A stretch of 64,000 nucleotides of DNA from Thioalkalivibrio sp. HK1 (GTDB taxonomy: Bacteria > Pseudomonadota > Gammaproteobacteria > HK1): positions 61,572 through 125,571 of the forward strand of contig JFBG01000011.1 in assembly GCA_000583135.1 (NCBI GenBank), written 5' to 3'. The position numbers and the translations under genes were made by a program. Of this stretch, positions 17,355 through 25,619 are shown in pieces. Positions within the stretch are counted from its first letter, which is position 1, and each line of letters begins with the position of its first letter. The notes beneath the pieces were generated by a model. It ran no database searches and was not told the origin of the DNA. It was given only the letters and a program-made list of their open reading frames with translations.

Positions 17355-17918
17355 ATGAGCGAGCCCCGCATCATCAAAAAATATCCGAATCGGCGCCTTT
17401 ACGATACGGAGATCAGCAAATATGTCACATTGAGCGATGTCCGAGATCTCGTCTTTCGGCAGACTCCTTTTCAGGTTCGAGATGCCCGCTCCGACGAGGA
17501 TCTCACCCGCAGCATTTTGCTGCAGATCATCATGGAGCAGGAGGAAGGAGGGACGCCGATTTTCAGCGAGCAGGTGCTCGAGAAGATTATCCGCTTCTAT
17601 GGCGGTTCGTTGCAAGGAGCGGTGACCAGCTATTTGGAGCGTAGTTTGAGCCTTTTCGTGGATCAGCAGGCGGGCTTCCAAAGGCAGATGCAGGCGATGA
17701 TGAGCAGCGATCCCATTTCGGCGATGCGCGAGATCACCGAGCGCAATCTCTTCGCATGGCAGGAGATGCAGAGCAACTTGATGCGGGCGGCCACCGGTCC
17801 TTTGGAGCGCACCTTGCAGACCGATCATGCCGGAGCGAGGACTCATTCCTCGGATTCCGATCCGATCTCGGATAGCGGCGATCCACCATCGGATCGAGAT
17901 CCGAACAAGACTCCCTAA
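17355..17918 (+). CDS. phaR: Polyhydroxyalkanoate synthesis repressor PhaR
   Basis: DNA-binding regulator that senses PHA granules and controls phasin and PHA genes. The 187-residue protein has the N-terminal PHB/PHA accumulation regulator DNA-binding domain at residues 1-64 (IIKKYPNRRLYDTEISKYVTL; SDVRDLVFRQTPFQVRDARS). One PHB-accumulation regulatory domain follows (TRSILLQIIMEQEEGG, FSEQVLEKIIRFYGG), then amphipathic helices that may bind granules. The end is Ser/Asp-rich. ATG 17355 is preceded by AGAGGAT; the upstream extension of the frame is not family-like. It lies first in a PHA island with phaB, DUF6489 and a PhaC-like gene. Confidence 0.94.
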   Translation: MSEPRIIKKYPNRRLYDTEISKYVTLSDVRDLVFRQTPFQVRDARSDEDLTRSILLQIIMEQEEGGTPIFSEQVLEKIIRFYGGSLQGAVTSYLERSLSLFVDQQAGFQRQMQAMMSSDPISAMREITERNLFAWQEMQSNLMRAATGPLERTLQTDHAGARTHSSDSDPISDSGDPPSDRDPNKTP

Positions 17919-18435
17919 GGGATCGATCGATTGTTTGCGCCCGCGCGCTTGCGGGCTTTGGCGTTGGATTCGAGCGGGCCCCGGTGTCGACCGATTCTAT
18001 GGCATGCCGGCCAAGGATCGGCAGAGCCGCTTCTTGTTATCGACCGCTTCTCTTTATCGTTACTCGATCCTTTTTACTCGATCCTTTTTATCCGATCCTT
18101 TTTATCCGATCCCCCCAGCCTGATCTTGAGACCCGATACCCTCGAGGGCGCCCTTCGCCTCGATGATCGCCAACTCCCTCGGACTTGGGTCTTTTTCGAC
18201 TCGAAGCCCTTGGATAGGTAAGCGAGGTGATCGAGTTCGATCGAATTTGCTGGTATCATTCGAGTTGTTGCACTGCAACATAATCTTGTCCATATCGCCT
18301 TCGAAGTCGGAGAATCGTTTTTTCGACCGAGGCCGAAAGGTCGATCCTTGCGCCTTCGGTTTTTTTTCGGATTCGAACTTCCGAAGGCGGCCATGAATCC
18401 ACATCCAAGTACGAGATCCAAAGGGAGGTTTTTCG
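17919..18435. other. Intergenic region phaR-phaB with tandem repeat
   Basis: 517 bases between two co-oriented PHA genes, too long for simple co-transcription. It holds the 14-bp tandem repeat described separately and an AT-richer stretch at about 18240-18370. That stretch (TATCATTCGAGTTGTTGCACTGCAACATAATC) contains a small imperfect palindrome around TTGCACTGCAA at about 18266. As PhaR homologues recognise TGC-containing, GCA-rich sites, this palindrome (TTGCA-C-TGCAA) is a plausible operator for phaB. The sequence of the half-sites is seen; the binding is inference. Confidence 0.45.
18062..18112. repeat. 14-bp tandem repeat, about 3.6 copies
   Basis: Units ACTCGATCCTTTTT (18062-18075, 18076-18089) and ATCCGATCCTTTTT (18090-18103), followed by a partial fourth unit, lie in the phaR-phaB gap. 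Each unit carries a T5 run. Four spaced T-runs on the plus strand could aid transcript release after phaR or bend the DNA, but no stem precedes them. Copy number is likely to vary between strains. Confidence 0.8.
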
Positions 18436-19188
18436 ATGTCAGGAAGGATTGCATTGGTAACCGGTGGGCTGGGGCAACTCGGGCGTTCGATTTGCGAACG
18501 ATTGTCGCAGCGGAATTTCAAGGTGGTGGCGCTGGATCTTCCGCAGGCGGTCGGCAGCGACGAGGCCAAGGATTGGAGCGCCCGACAAGCGCATGCCGAT
18601 GGAGGGGAGGTCGCATTGATAGAGGTCGATGTCACGGATTACGAATCCTGCTCCCGGGGGGTCTCGAAGGTCCAAGACGAGATCGGTCCGGTGGATGTTC
18701 TGGTCAACTGTGCGGGCATCACTCGGGATGCGACCTTGAAGAAGTTGGAGAAAGACGCTTGGGATGCGGTCCTGACCACCAACTTGGACGGTGTGTATAA
18801 CATGACTCGCCAAGTCATCGACGGTATGACGGTGCGCGGATTCGGGCGCATCGTCAATATTTCCTCCGTCAACGGGGTCAAGGGGCAGTTCGGTCAGACC
18901 AACTATTCCGCGGCCAAGGCCGGGATGCATGGATTCACGATGGCCCTCGCCCAGGAAGTGGCGCGCAAGGGGGTGACGGTCAATACCGTCTCTCCTGGAT
19001 ATATGAGCACGAAGTTGGTCGAGAAGATACCGGCGAATATCCTCGAAGAGATCGTCGATCGAATTCCGGTGGGGCGTTTGGGCGAGACTTTCGAGATCGC
19101 CGCCCTCGTCGCTTTTTTATGTTCCGACGAGGCGGCGTTCATCACCGGGGCCAACCACGACATCAACGGCGGTCTTCACATGCGTTGA
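18436..19188 (+). CDS. phaB: Acetoacetyl-CoA reductase PhaB (SDR family)
   Basis: NADPH-dependent reduction of acetoacetyl-CoA to (R)-3-hydroxybutyryl-CoA, the monomer for PHB. The 250-residue protein is a classical short-chain dehydrogenase: nucleotide-binding TGGLGQLGRSI at about residues 9-19, NAG motif (LVNCAGITRDATLKK), catalytic Ser in VNISSVNG and catalytic YSAAKAG (Tyr and Lys). The GITRDATLKK stretch and KGQFGQTNYSAAKAGMHG are characteristic of PhaB rather than FabG. A good GGGAGG RBS precedes the ATG. The annotation rests on both motif and position after phaR. No phaA thiolase is in the window. Confidence 0.93.
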   Translation: MSGRIALVTGGLGQLGRSICERLSQRNFKVVALDLPQAVGSDEAKDWSARQAHADGGEVALIEVDVTDYESCSRGVSKVQDEIGPVDVLVNCAGITRDATLKKLEKDAWDAVLTTNLDGVYNMTRQVIDGMTVRGFGRIVNISSVNGVKGQFGQTNYSAAKAGMHGFTMALAQEVARKGVTVNTVSPGYMSTKLVEKIPANILEEIVDRIPVGRLGETFEIAALVAFLCSDEAAFITGANHDINGGLHMR

Positions 19189-19397
19189 CGGTATATCGAG
19201 GGGATCGACGGGATCATCGGATCGAGGCGAGGCCGTGGACTCGAGGGTCGTCGGATTTCGCGACTTGAAGATTCCCGATCCCAAAATCCACGATTCAAAG
19301 GGCGAGGTCGTTTGTCGCACCGAGGGTAAGGGTTAAGATCGGGAGGCGATATCGGCGCTCGCTCGCCCGAATCCGAATAACCAAGAGGAGCCAGAAT

Positions 19398-19715
19398 ATG
19401 AAGATTCATATCGAGTTCGACGTGACACCGGCGGAACTGCGGGAATTCTTCGGCCTTCCGAATGTGCAGCCTTTGCAGGAGGAGATGCTCCAATCGTTTA
19501 GCCGGCAGATGCAATCGGGGATCGAGGGATTCGATCCGGTGCAGATGATGCGTCCTTTCATCACCCCGGATCCGGCGGGGATGGAAGCGATGCAAAAGGC
19601 GTTTTTGAAGACCCTTTCCACCTTCGCCCCCGGCGCCGATTCGAATCAAGCGCGGCAACAAAGGGCCTCGTCGTCGGCGGACGATCGCAAAAGAGACGAT
19701 CACGAAAAGACGTGA
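19398..19715 (+). CDS. DUF6489 family protein in PHA gene island
   Basis: Small 105-residue protein beginning MKIHIEFDVTPAELREFFGL, the hallmark of the DUF6489 family, often found in proteobacteria with PHA genes. After the first 30 residues it becomes helical and amphipathic (LQEEMLQSFSRQMQSGIEGF; AMQKAFLKTLSTFAPG), rather phasin-like, then ends in a charged disordered tail. AGAGGAG lies eight bases before the ATG. It is 209 bases after phaB and convergent with the PhaC-like gene, with only 22 bases between stops. Function is unknown. A structural or granule-associated role is inference from context and helix character. Confidence 0.82.
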   Translation: MKIHIEFDVTPAELREFFGLPNVQPLQEEMLQSFSRQMQSGIEGFDPVQMMRPFITPDPAGMEAMQKAFLKTLSTFAPGADSNQARQQRASSSADDRKRDDHEKT

Positions 19716-19737
19716 TCGCAAGCCGAGGAATCCCTCG

Positions 19738-21357
19738 TCAGGTTGGGGTTTGACCGAGCCAAGTCGCGATGCTCGGAAAGAGTCGATCGTGCGCGGCCTC
19801 GTCGCCGAAGAGATCGAAGTGCCCCCCGTCGTATTCCATCGAGGTATGAGGGGCATTCGGTGCGATCCTCGCCAAAGGACGGGAGGCGGCCGGAGGGACG
19901 ATGCGATCTTCGCAGGCCACGACATTGAGGATCGGCAGACCGAGATCGTCGAGGGTCGAGGATCGCGCGCCGACCATCGTCGCCTCCTCTTCGAGTCGCT
20001 TGCCGATATCGCTCGTTTTCGTCATCAGGGCATTGTCCCGATAGAACATGCGCTGCATCGAAAGAAAGCATCGGCCGGGGAATTCGGGCGGGATCCGGCG
20101 GGCGACATTCAAGCGCTCTCGATGCCTCGCTCGGGCGCGATCCATCGCTATCGGCAGTGCCGACAGACCCTGTCCGTCATCGGGTATCGGCGAGATCATC
20201 GCCGTCAAGAGCGCCGGCAATCCCCCCGGCAGGTTTTCGAAGATCCCCACCAGCCTTTCGCCATCGAGCCCCCGTAGCCAGTGAGAGAGAAGATCGTCTT
20301 CGGTCGCGAAATCGATCGGGGTCGAGAGGGTGACCAGCGCTCTTGCCTTGCCCGGATGGGCCAGGCAGTGGAGGAGGGCCAGCGTTCCACCATGAAAATG
20401 CCCGATGATGGCCGGGCGATGGATCGCCTTAGAAGAGGGGGAATCGGCGAGAAGACGCACCGCATCCAATGCGCGCTCGATACCTTGGATTTGTTGCGAA
20501 AGACTGCCGCCTCCCTTGCAAGCCCGCCCCCTTTCGAGCATCCAGCAGTCGATGCCGTGGCGGGCCAGCGTTGCCATCACCGAGGATTGCGGATCGAGAT
20601 CGAAAAGAGAGGATCCGGCGAGGAAGCCGGGGACGATCAGGGCATCGGCTTTTTTGGCAACCGGAGCCCGATGGTGGATAAGGAGATCGCCCCCGTCGAG
20701 CGCTCGTTCTTCGACGGCGCAAGGCCGTGCCGAGGATCGCTGCGCCTTCGAAGATCCCGAAGATGGGGGATTGGAATCCGAAGCGGGCCTTGATAGGACG
20801 CGAGCGATCCCGGCGGCGACCTCGGGATCGCTTTCCAGCCATTGCAGCGAGGCGGCGAAGGCCTGCCCCAAGGCATCGTCGAAGAGGGCTTCTCGAGCCC
20901 GCCGCCGGAAATGGGCATTCGCCTGCCGCACGATCCGTTCGTAGGCATCGATCGCAAAGAGCGGGTCGAGCCCTGCGCCTTGCTGCCCGACCCCGTCCCG
21001 GTCGCTTTCTTGCATCGCCCGCTGTCGATCTTCGAAAGCCGTGGCCTGCCGGAGCGAGAGCGCGACGTTCAAGGACAATCTTTGGGCGAAAAGGGCGATC
21101 GCCCTGATCGCCCCTTCCATCTCCTTGCGCGATGGATCATGCGCCGGCCTTCTTCCAAGGGCGTGTATCAGCGATATCCAAGGCCGGGACATCGCCATGA
21201 AGGACGATCCCGCCTCGCCGAACCGCCCGCGCAGAAGATCCTCGATCCCGGCATCGAAGATCGCGAGCAGCTCGTCGGGGTGCGCCTTGCGCTTGTCCAA
21301 GGATTCAGCGATTTCGACGATTCTCGATGATATCGTCGACCACCGCAGGCTCGGCAA
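19738..21357 (-). CDS. PhaC-like alpha/beta hydrolase with Phe at the catalytic Cys position
   Basis: Resembles class III PHA synthase PhaC over residues 210-539. It has [16 protein letters not shown], a lipase-box region and [12 protein letters not shown], then [14 protein letters not shown] with the expected catalytic Asp484 and [10 protein letters not shown] with the expected His513. The nucleophile motif should read G-x-C-x-G; here it is GHFHG (319-323), with Phe321 encoded by TTT (bases 20397-20395). The usual Trp-Gly after the second strand is also changed (CWMLERGR). Residues 1-200 are an additional helical domain, loosely PhaE-like in position. It may therefore be an inactive scaffold or regulatory homologue. 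The frame opens at TTG 21357, overlapping acs; TTG 21300, just after the acs stop, is an equally good start. It is likely translationally coupled to acs. Confidence 0.75.
   Translation of the reverse strand: MPSLRWSTISSRIVEIAESLDKRKAHPDELLAIFDAGIEDLLRGRFGEAGSSFMAMSRPWISLIHALGRRPAHDPSRKEMEGAIRAIALFAQRLSLNVALSLRQATAFEDRQRAMQESDRDGVGQQGAGLDPLFAIDAYERIVRQANAHFRRRAREALFDDALGQAFAASLQWLESDPEVAAGIARVLSRPASDSNPPSSGSSKAQRSSARPCAVEERALDGGDLLIHHRAPVAKKADALIVPGFLAGSSLFDLDPQSSVMATLARHGIDCWMLERGRACKGGGSLSQQIQGIERALDAVRLLADSPSSKAIHRPAIIGHFHGGTLALLHCLAHPGKARALVTLSTPIDFATEDDLLSHWLRGLDGERLVGIFENLPGGLPALLTAMISPIPDDGQGLSALPIAMDRARARHRERLNVARRIPPEFPGRCFLSMQRMFYRDNALMTKTSDIGKRLEEEATMVGARSSTLDDLGLPILNVVACEDRIVPPAASRPLARIAPNAPHTSMEYDGGHFDLFGDEAAHDRLFPSIATWLGQTPT
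20395..20397 (-). other. Codon replacing the PhaC catalytic cysteine (Phe321)
   Basis: TTT on the minus strand in the context GGG CAT TTT CAT GGT GGA. In active PHA synthases this codon specifies the nucleophilic Cys (Ser in lipases). A single base change (TTT from TGT) would suffice to convert between the two, so both genuine divergence and a sequencing error remain possible. Confidence 0.75.
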
Positions 21358-23245
21358 GGGTCGATGTATCGCCCAATTCCTCGATCTCGTTCATGGCGAC
21401 CTTGCGCAGGATGCGGCGCATGATCTTGCCGGATCGGGTCTTGGGAAGCCCCGGTGCGAACTGGATGAGATCGGGGCTGGCGATCGGTCCGATCTCCTTG
21501 CGCACGGTCTGCACCAGCGATTTTTCCAGTTCATCGCTTTGCTCGACGCCGGTGTTGAGGGTGATATAGGCGTAGATCCCTTGTCCCTTGATCGGATGCG
21601 GATATCCCACCACCGCCGCCTCGGCGACATCCGGATGCAAGACCAAGGCGCTTTCGACCTCGGCGGTTCCCATCCGATGGCCGGAGACATTGATCACATC
21701 GTCGACTCGTCCGGTGATCCAGTAGTAGCCATCGTCGTCCCGTCGCGCCCCGTCCCCGGTCATGTAGAGGTTTTCGAAGGTCGAGAAATAGGTTTGCACG
21801 AAGCGCTCGTGATCCCCGAAGACGGTGCGCATCTGCCCCGGCCAGCTTCGTTTGATGCATAAAGCTCCTTCGGCGGCGCCCGAAAGTTCCTTTCCTTCGT
21901 TATCCACGATCACCGGCTCGACGCCGAAGAAGGGTCGAGTGGCGGAGCCCGGCTTGAGGTCGGTGCAGCCGGGCAGGGGAGCGATCAGGATGCCCCCGGT
22001 TTCGGTTTGCCACCAGGTGTCGACGATCGGGCAGCGCTCTTCGCCGACGATGCGGTAATACCATTCCCAAGCCTCGGGGTTGATGGGTTCGCCCACGGAG
22101 CCGAGGATGCGCAGGCTCTTGCGCTCGGTGCGGGTGACGAATTCATTGCCTTGCCCCATCAGCGCTCGAATCGCGGTGGGGGCGGTATAGAAGATATTGA
22201 CCCGGTGTCGATCGCAGACCTCCCAAAAGCGCGAGTGATCCGGATAGTTCGGCACCCCTTCGAACATCAAGGTCGTGGCCCCGTTCGAAAGCGGCGAGTA
22301 GACGACATACGAGTGCCCGGTGACCCATCCCACATCCGCGGTACACCAAAAAACATCCCCTTCGTGGTAATCGAAGACATAGCGGAAGGTCATGGTGGTG
22401 TAGAGAAGATATCCCGCTTGGGAGTGCTGCACCCCCTTGGGCTTGCCGGTCGATCCCGAGGTGTAGAGGATGAAGAGGGGATCCTCGGCGTCCATCTCCT
22501 CGGGGGCGCACTCGGCGGAGGCGTTTTCCATCGCCTCGTGGTACCAGATATCGCGTCCTTCTCGCCAAGGAATATCGCCGCCGGTACGCCGCAGCACGAT
22601 GCAGGTGCCGACATCGGGGCAGGATTCGAGTGCCTGATGGGTGTTGCCTTTCAACGGGACATTTTTACCGCCGCGCGGCCCCTCGTCGGCGGTGATCACG
22701 ATCCGACAATCGGAGTCGATGATGCGATCGCGCAAGGCATCGGGGGAAAAGCCGCCGAAGACCACCGAATGCACCGCTCCGATCCGGGCGCAAGCGAGCA
22801 TCGCCACCGCGGCTTCGGGAACCATCGGCATGTAGATACAGACCCGATCCCCCTTGCGCACCCCGCGGGATTTGAGGACATTGGCAAAGCGACAAACATC
22901 GCCATGCAGCTCCTTGAAAGTGATCCTCCTTTCCTGGCCCGGTTGATCCCCTTCCCACAAGATCGCGATCTTCTCCCCGCGCTCTTCGAGGTGGCGGTCG
23001 AGGCAATTCCAGGAAACATTCAGCTTCCCCCCTTCGAACCAGCGGATGGAGACGCCGTCTTGAAAACTCCAGTTCGATACCCGATCCCATTTTTTGAACC
23101 AATCAAGGTGATCGTCCGCCATCTTCGCCCAAAACCCTTCCGGATCCTCCAGCGATTGCCGGTACATGGCTTGATAGCATTCTTCGTCGATCAGCGCGTT
23201 TTTTGCGATTTGCGGCTTGACTTCGTAACTATTCGATTCGGACAT
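21305..23245 (-). CDS. acs: Acetyl-CoA synthetase
   Basis: AMP-forming ligation of acetate and CoA, supplying acetyl-CoA for PHA synthesis and central metabolism. The 646-residue length is typical. Visible motifs: ACAS N-terminal domain ([16 protein letters not shown]), [11 protein letters not shown] (P-loop), [20 protein letters not shown] and [20 protein letters not shown]. The C-terminal [15 protein letters not shown] contains the lysine that is reversibly acetylated by Pat/CobB systems. An ideal Shine-Dalgarno (GGAGGAG) lies before the ATG. It is upstream of, and overlaps or abuts, the PhaC-like gene on the same strand, which suggests one transcription unit linking acetate activation to the PHA island. 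Confidence 0.96.
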   Translation of the reverse strand: MSESNSYEVKPQIAKNALIDEECYQAMYRQSLEDPEGFWAKMADDHLDWFKKWDRVSNWSFQDGVSIRWFEGGKLNVSWNCLDRHLEERGEKIAILWEGDQPGQERRITFKELHGDVCRFANVLKSRGVRKGDRVCIYMPMVPEAAVAMLACARIGAVHSVVFGGFSPDALRDRIIDSDCRIVITADEGPRGGKNVPLKGNTHQALESCPDVGTCIVLRRTGGDIPWREGRDIWYHEAMENASAECAPEEMDAEDPLFILYTSGSTGKPKGVQHSQAGYLLYTTMTFRYVFDYHEGDVFWCTADVGWVTGHSYVVYSPLSNGATTLMFEGVPNYPDHSRFWEVCDRHRVNIFYTAPTAIRALMGQGNEFVTRTERKSLRILGSVGEPINPEAWEWYYRIVGEERCPIVDTWWQTETGGILIAPLPGCTDLKPGSATRPFFGVEPVIVDNEGKELSGAAEGALCIKRSWPGQMRTVFGDHERFVQTYFSTFENLYMTGDGARRDDDGYYWITGRVDDVINVSGHRMGTAEVESALVLHPDVAEAAVVGYPHPIKGQGIYAYITLNTGVEQSDELEKSLVQTVRKEIGPIASPDLIQFAPGLPKTRSGKIMRRILRKVAMNEIEELGDTSTLAEPAVVDDIIENRRNR

Positions 23246-23795
23246 TCCGCTCCTCCTTTTTCCTCATGGTCATCGGTGAGTGTGGTCGACGACGGCGAAT
23301 CGAATCTTGCGGGGATGAAAGGCTTCCGAGTTCTCGAAGTCGAGGGGCTCTTCGATTCACCGCCCCGGTCGGTTTTCGGCCCTTGCTCTTGATCCGCAAG
23401 TGTCGATGCGGGTTTCTCGTTCGACCCTCTTCACGGGGCCTTGTCGATCGTCTCGGCATGGTGGTTGTCGGGGGATTCGAGCCTTCGCTTGGCTTTTCTT
23501 CGAACCTTGGAGATTGCCGGCGACCAACGAAGGATAGCGAAAAATCGCCCTCGGGTTGCGAAGATCGCGCTTTCATATCGATATTCGCCGGATCGGCTTG
23601 TTCGAAAGGCGCCCTTGATTGCTCTTAGGGGCAAAGGTGCATCGCCAATCGAAGGCGATTGCCCAAGGCTCCTATCGGGGACTTGCGAATTCTCGGGCGA
23701 ATATAGCCAAAAGACAGGCAATGGCTTGCCCTTGGCGATCCTTGGTCGTCTCCCCGGTTGCAGCCAAGATCCGAAAAGGATGGTCGGGAGTCGAA
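23246..23795. other. Intergenic region upstream of acs and the Fic locus
   Basis: 550 bases between divergent acs and the repeat array ahead of the Fic gene. Frames here have no RBS or family resemblance. The acs promoter should lie in its left part. No palindromes or tandem repeats of note were found. Confidence 0.4.
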
Positions 23796-23815
23796 GTGTC
23801 AATATGCCAATTTGG

Positions 23816-23838
23816 TGCTAATAAGTGTCAATTTAGCA
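23816..23838. promoter_or_regulatory. Candidate operator, copy 1
   Basis: Inverted repeat TGCTAA (23816-23821) and TTAGCA (23833-23838) with an 11-base spacer TAAGTGTCAAT. It is preserved in all three copies of the repeat although other bases vary. Candidate site for the winged-helix domain of the downstream Fic protein (inference). Confidence 0.5.
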
Positions 23839-23994
23839 GCAATGAAAAGATCGCCACCGAGGGACTCTCCTCGAGGACGCTCTCGTTTTTCTCCGATGCG
23901 AAAAGGCCTCATCGATCGAGCTCGAGGCCGGGGATTTCGGCGGCCGCGCCTGAAAAAAATGTCCGGGAACCTAAATGTCAATATGCCAATTTGG

Positions 23995-24017
23995 TGCTAA
24001 TAAGTGTCAATTTAGCA
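23995..24017. promoter_or_regulatory. Candidate operator, copy 2
   Basis: TGCTAA (23995-24000) and TTAGCA (24012-24017), spacer identical to copy 1. The flanking CCAATTTGG is also conserved. Confidence 0.5.
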
Positions 24018-24184
24018 GCAATGAAAAGATCGCCATCGAGGGACCGGCTTCGAGAGCGCTCTCGTTTTTCTCCGATGCGAAAGACCTCATCGATCGATCT
24101 CGAAGCGGGGGGAGTCGGCGGTGCCCTCGCCTCGACGAGGCGGATCGGGGGCCGAAGTGCCAATATGCCAATGTGTCAATTTGG

Positions 24185-24207
24185 TGCTAATAAATGTCAA
24201 TTTAGCA
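24185..24207. promoter_or_regulatory. Candidate operator, copy 3 (proximal to Fic start)
   Basis: TGCTAA (24185-24190) and TTAGCA (24202-24207), with spacer TAAATGTCAAT, one base different from the other copies. This copy also has an extra ATGTGTCAATTTGG insertion on its left. It lies 33 bases before the Fic start codon, where a bound repressor would block transcription or translation initiation. Confidence 0.5.
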
Positions 24208-24239
24208 GTAAAATAAAAAGAGCCACCGAGGATCATCCC

Positions 24240-25613
24240 TTGAAAATTCCCGAACATCCTCCTGATTTCCAAGATCTCTTCGCCCGAGCCAAATCGTCGA
24301 AGGGCGATCTCGACGAGATCATCCGCCTCGCCCGTCCGACCGATGGGAAGGGTCGTTACTTGCATTGGGATCGGATGCGCCGTCTTTCGCCGCCTAAAGG
24401 ACTCGACCATCGGCAGTGGTGGTTGGGAACCGCCATCGCTCGCCTCGCCATCGCTCGTAGGCTGCCCTTGACGGATACCGAAGGCAAGCCCTTTCGCTTC
24501 GGCTATATCGATCGCATGCAGCAAAGCCTGCACCGAATCGATCAGCAGGCCGGGGGAGAGTTGATGATCGACCATCCGCTCGTCGGCGATATCGTCGGTC
24601 GACGCTATTTGGTGTCCTCGTTGATCGCCGAGGAGGCGATCACCTCGAGCCTCCTCGAAGGGGCGGCGACCACCCGTCAAGAAGCGAGAGAATTGCTGCG
24701 CAGCGAGCGCCGACCGAACAATCATGGCGAGAGGATGGTTTTCAACAACTACCAGGCGATGATTCGGGCCAAGGAATTGATCGACGAACCCCTCACGCCG
24801 GATGGTGTTCTATCGCTGCACCGCAGCATCGTCGACGATACCTTGGAGCATGCCGAGCACGCCGGTCGTTTGCAGCGCAAGGGCGAGAAGCGGGTGGCCG
24901 TTTACTATCGGGATCGCGTGGTGCATCGGCCGCCTCCGGCGAGCGAACTCCCCCGTCGTCTCGAAGCCCTGTGCAGTTTCGCCAACGAAGAAAGCGGCGA
25001 GGGTTTCATCCATCCTGTGGTGCGAGCCATCGTCCTGCACTTCCAAGCGGCTTACGATCACTATTTCGTGGACGGCAACGGCCGCTTGGCGAGGGCCCTT
25101 TTTTACTGGTCGATGTTGCGCAAGGGTTATTGGCTGAGCGAGTACATCTCCATCTCCCGCATATTGCTTCGAGCCCCGGCGAGATATGCGAAATCCTATC
25201 TTTATGTCGAGACCGACAATAACGATCTGATCTATTTCATCCTCCATCAGCTGGATGCGATCGAAAAGGCCTTGGATGATTTGCGGGACTATCTTGCGCA
25301 CAAGGCCGAGCGAGCCAAGCGGATCGAGGAGATGATGGCCGGCGGGGCTATCCTCAATCCTCGTCAGATATCCATCGTCGGCGATTTGTTGCGGAATATG
25401 AGCCTTCCGATGACGGTCAAGGATCACGCCCGCAGCAAGAGCATCGCCTTGCAGACCGCGCGCACCGATCTGGAGTCGATGGAATCCTCAGGTCTGCTTT
25501 CTCGCCGCCGGGTCGGCAAGCGCTTCGTATTCACCGCCGTCCCCGATTTCGCGGATCGCTTGCGGGCATTGCCCCAAAATCCCGGCAGGCGTCGATCATC
25601 GGCGGCTATCTAA
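24240..25613 (+). CDS. Fic family protein with N-terminal inhibitory helix and C-terminal winged helix
   Basis: Fic proteins transfer AMP or related moieties from nucleotides to hydroxyl side chains of target proteins. From TTG 24240 (GAGGA seven bases upstream) the 457-residue product has an N-terminal region (YLHWDRMRRLSPPKGL) typical of bacterial Fic-HTH proteins. The inhibitory motif (S/T)xxxE(G/N) is present as SSLLEG (136-141), indicating a class II, N-terminally auto-inhibited enzyme. The active-site loop is HYFVDGNGRLAR (274-285), with catalytic His274 present and the usual Pro replaced by Tyr. Residues about 345-445 form a winged-helix domain (TVKDHARSKSIALQTARTDL; LLSRRRVGKRFVF). 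An earlier ATG at 24021 within the repeats is in frame but lacks an RBS. It converges with matB, leaving six bases between genes. Confidence 0.88.
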   Translation: MKIPEHPPDFQDLFARAKSSKGDLDEIIRLARPTDGKGRYLHWDRMRRLSPPKGLDHRQWWLGTAIARLAIARRLPLTDTEGKPFRFGYIDRMQQSLHRIDQQAGGELMIDHPLVGDIVGRRYLVSSLIAEEAITSSLLEGAATTRQEARELLRSERRPNNHGERMVFNNYQAMIRAKELIDEPLTPDGVLSLHRSIVDDTLEHAEHAGRLQRKGEKRVAVYYRDRVVHRPPPASELPRRLEALCSFANEESGEGFIHPVVRAIVLHFQAAYDHYFVDGNGRLARALFYWSMLRKGYWLSEYISISRILLRAPARYAKSYLYVETDNNDLIYFILHQLDAIEKALDDLRDYLAHKAERAKRIEEMMAGGAILNPRQISIVGDLLRNMSLPMTVKDHARSKSIALQTARTDLESMESSGLLSRRRVGKRFVFTAVPDFADRLRALPQNPGRRRSSAAI

Positions 25614-25619
25614 GGTGTT

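Larger units (their letters stand above)
23796..24239 (+). repeat. Three-copy imperfect tandem repeat (about 180 bp unit) upstream of Fic gene
   Basis: A unit of about 179 bp is repeated with starts near 23798, 23977 and 24159. Each unit opens with an AT-rich core (GTCAATATGCCAATTTGG, then TGCTAATAAGTGTCAATTTAGCA) and an A-rich stretch leading to GCCACCGAGG or GCCATCGAGG. Units 1 and 2 continue into CTCTCGTTTTTCTCCGATGCG. The third copy ends exactly at the Fic start, so its final GCCACCGAGGATC supplies the ribosome binding site. The AT-rich core contrasts sharply with the GC-rich surroundings. The array is best read as a triplicated promoter/operator plus leader. Confidence 0.85.

Noticed and set aside
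23619..24239. N-terminal extension of the Fic frame through the repeat array
   Set aside because: The repeats look regulatory, the translated repeats resemble no Fic domain and the TTG at 24240 has a good ribosome site.
23796..24239. Possible CRISPR array
   Set aside because: Units are about 180 bp, mostly repeat with no uniform spacers, and no cas genes are near.
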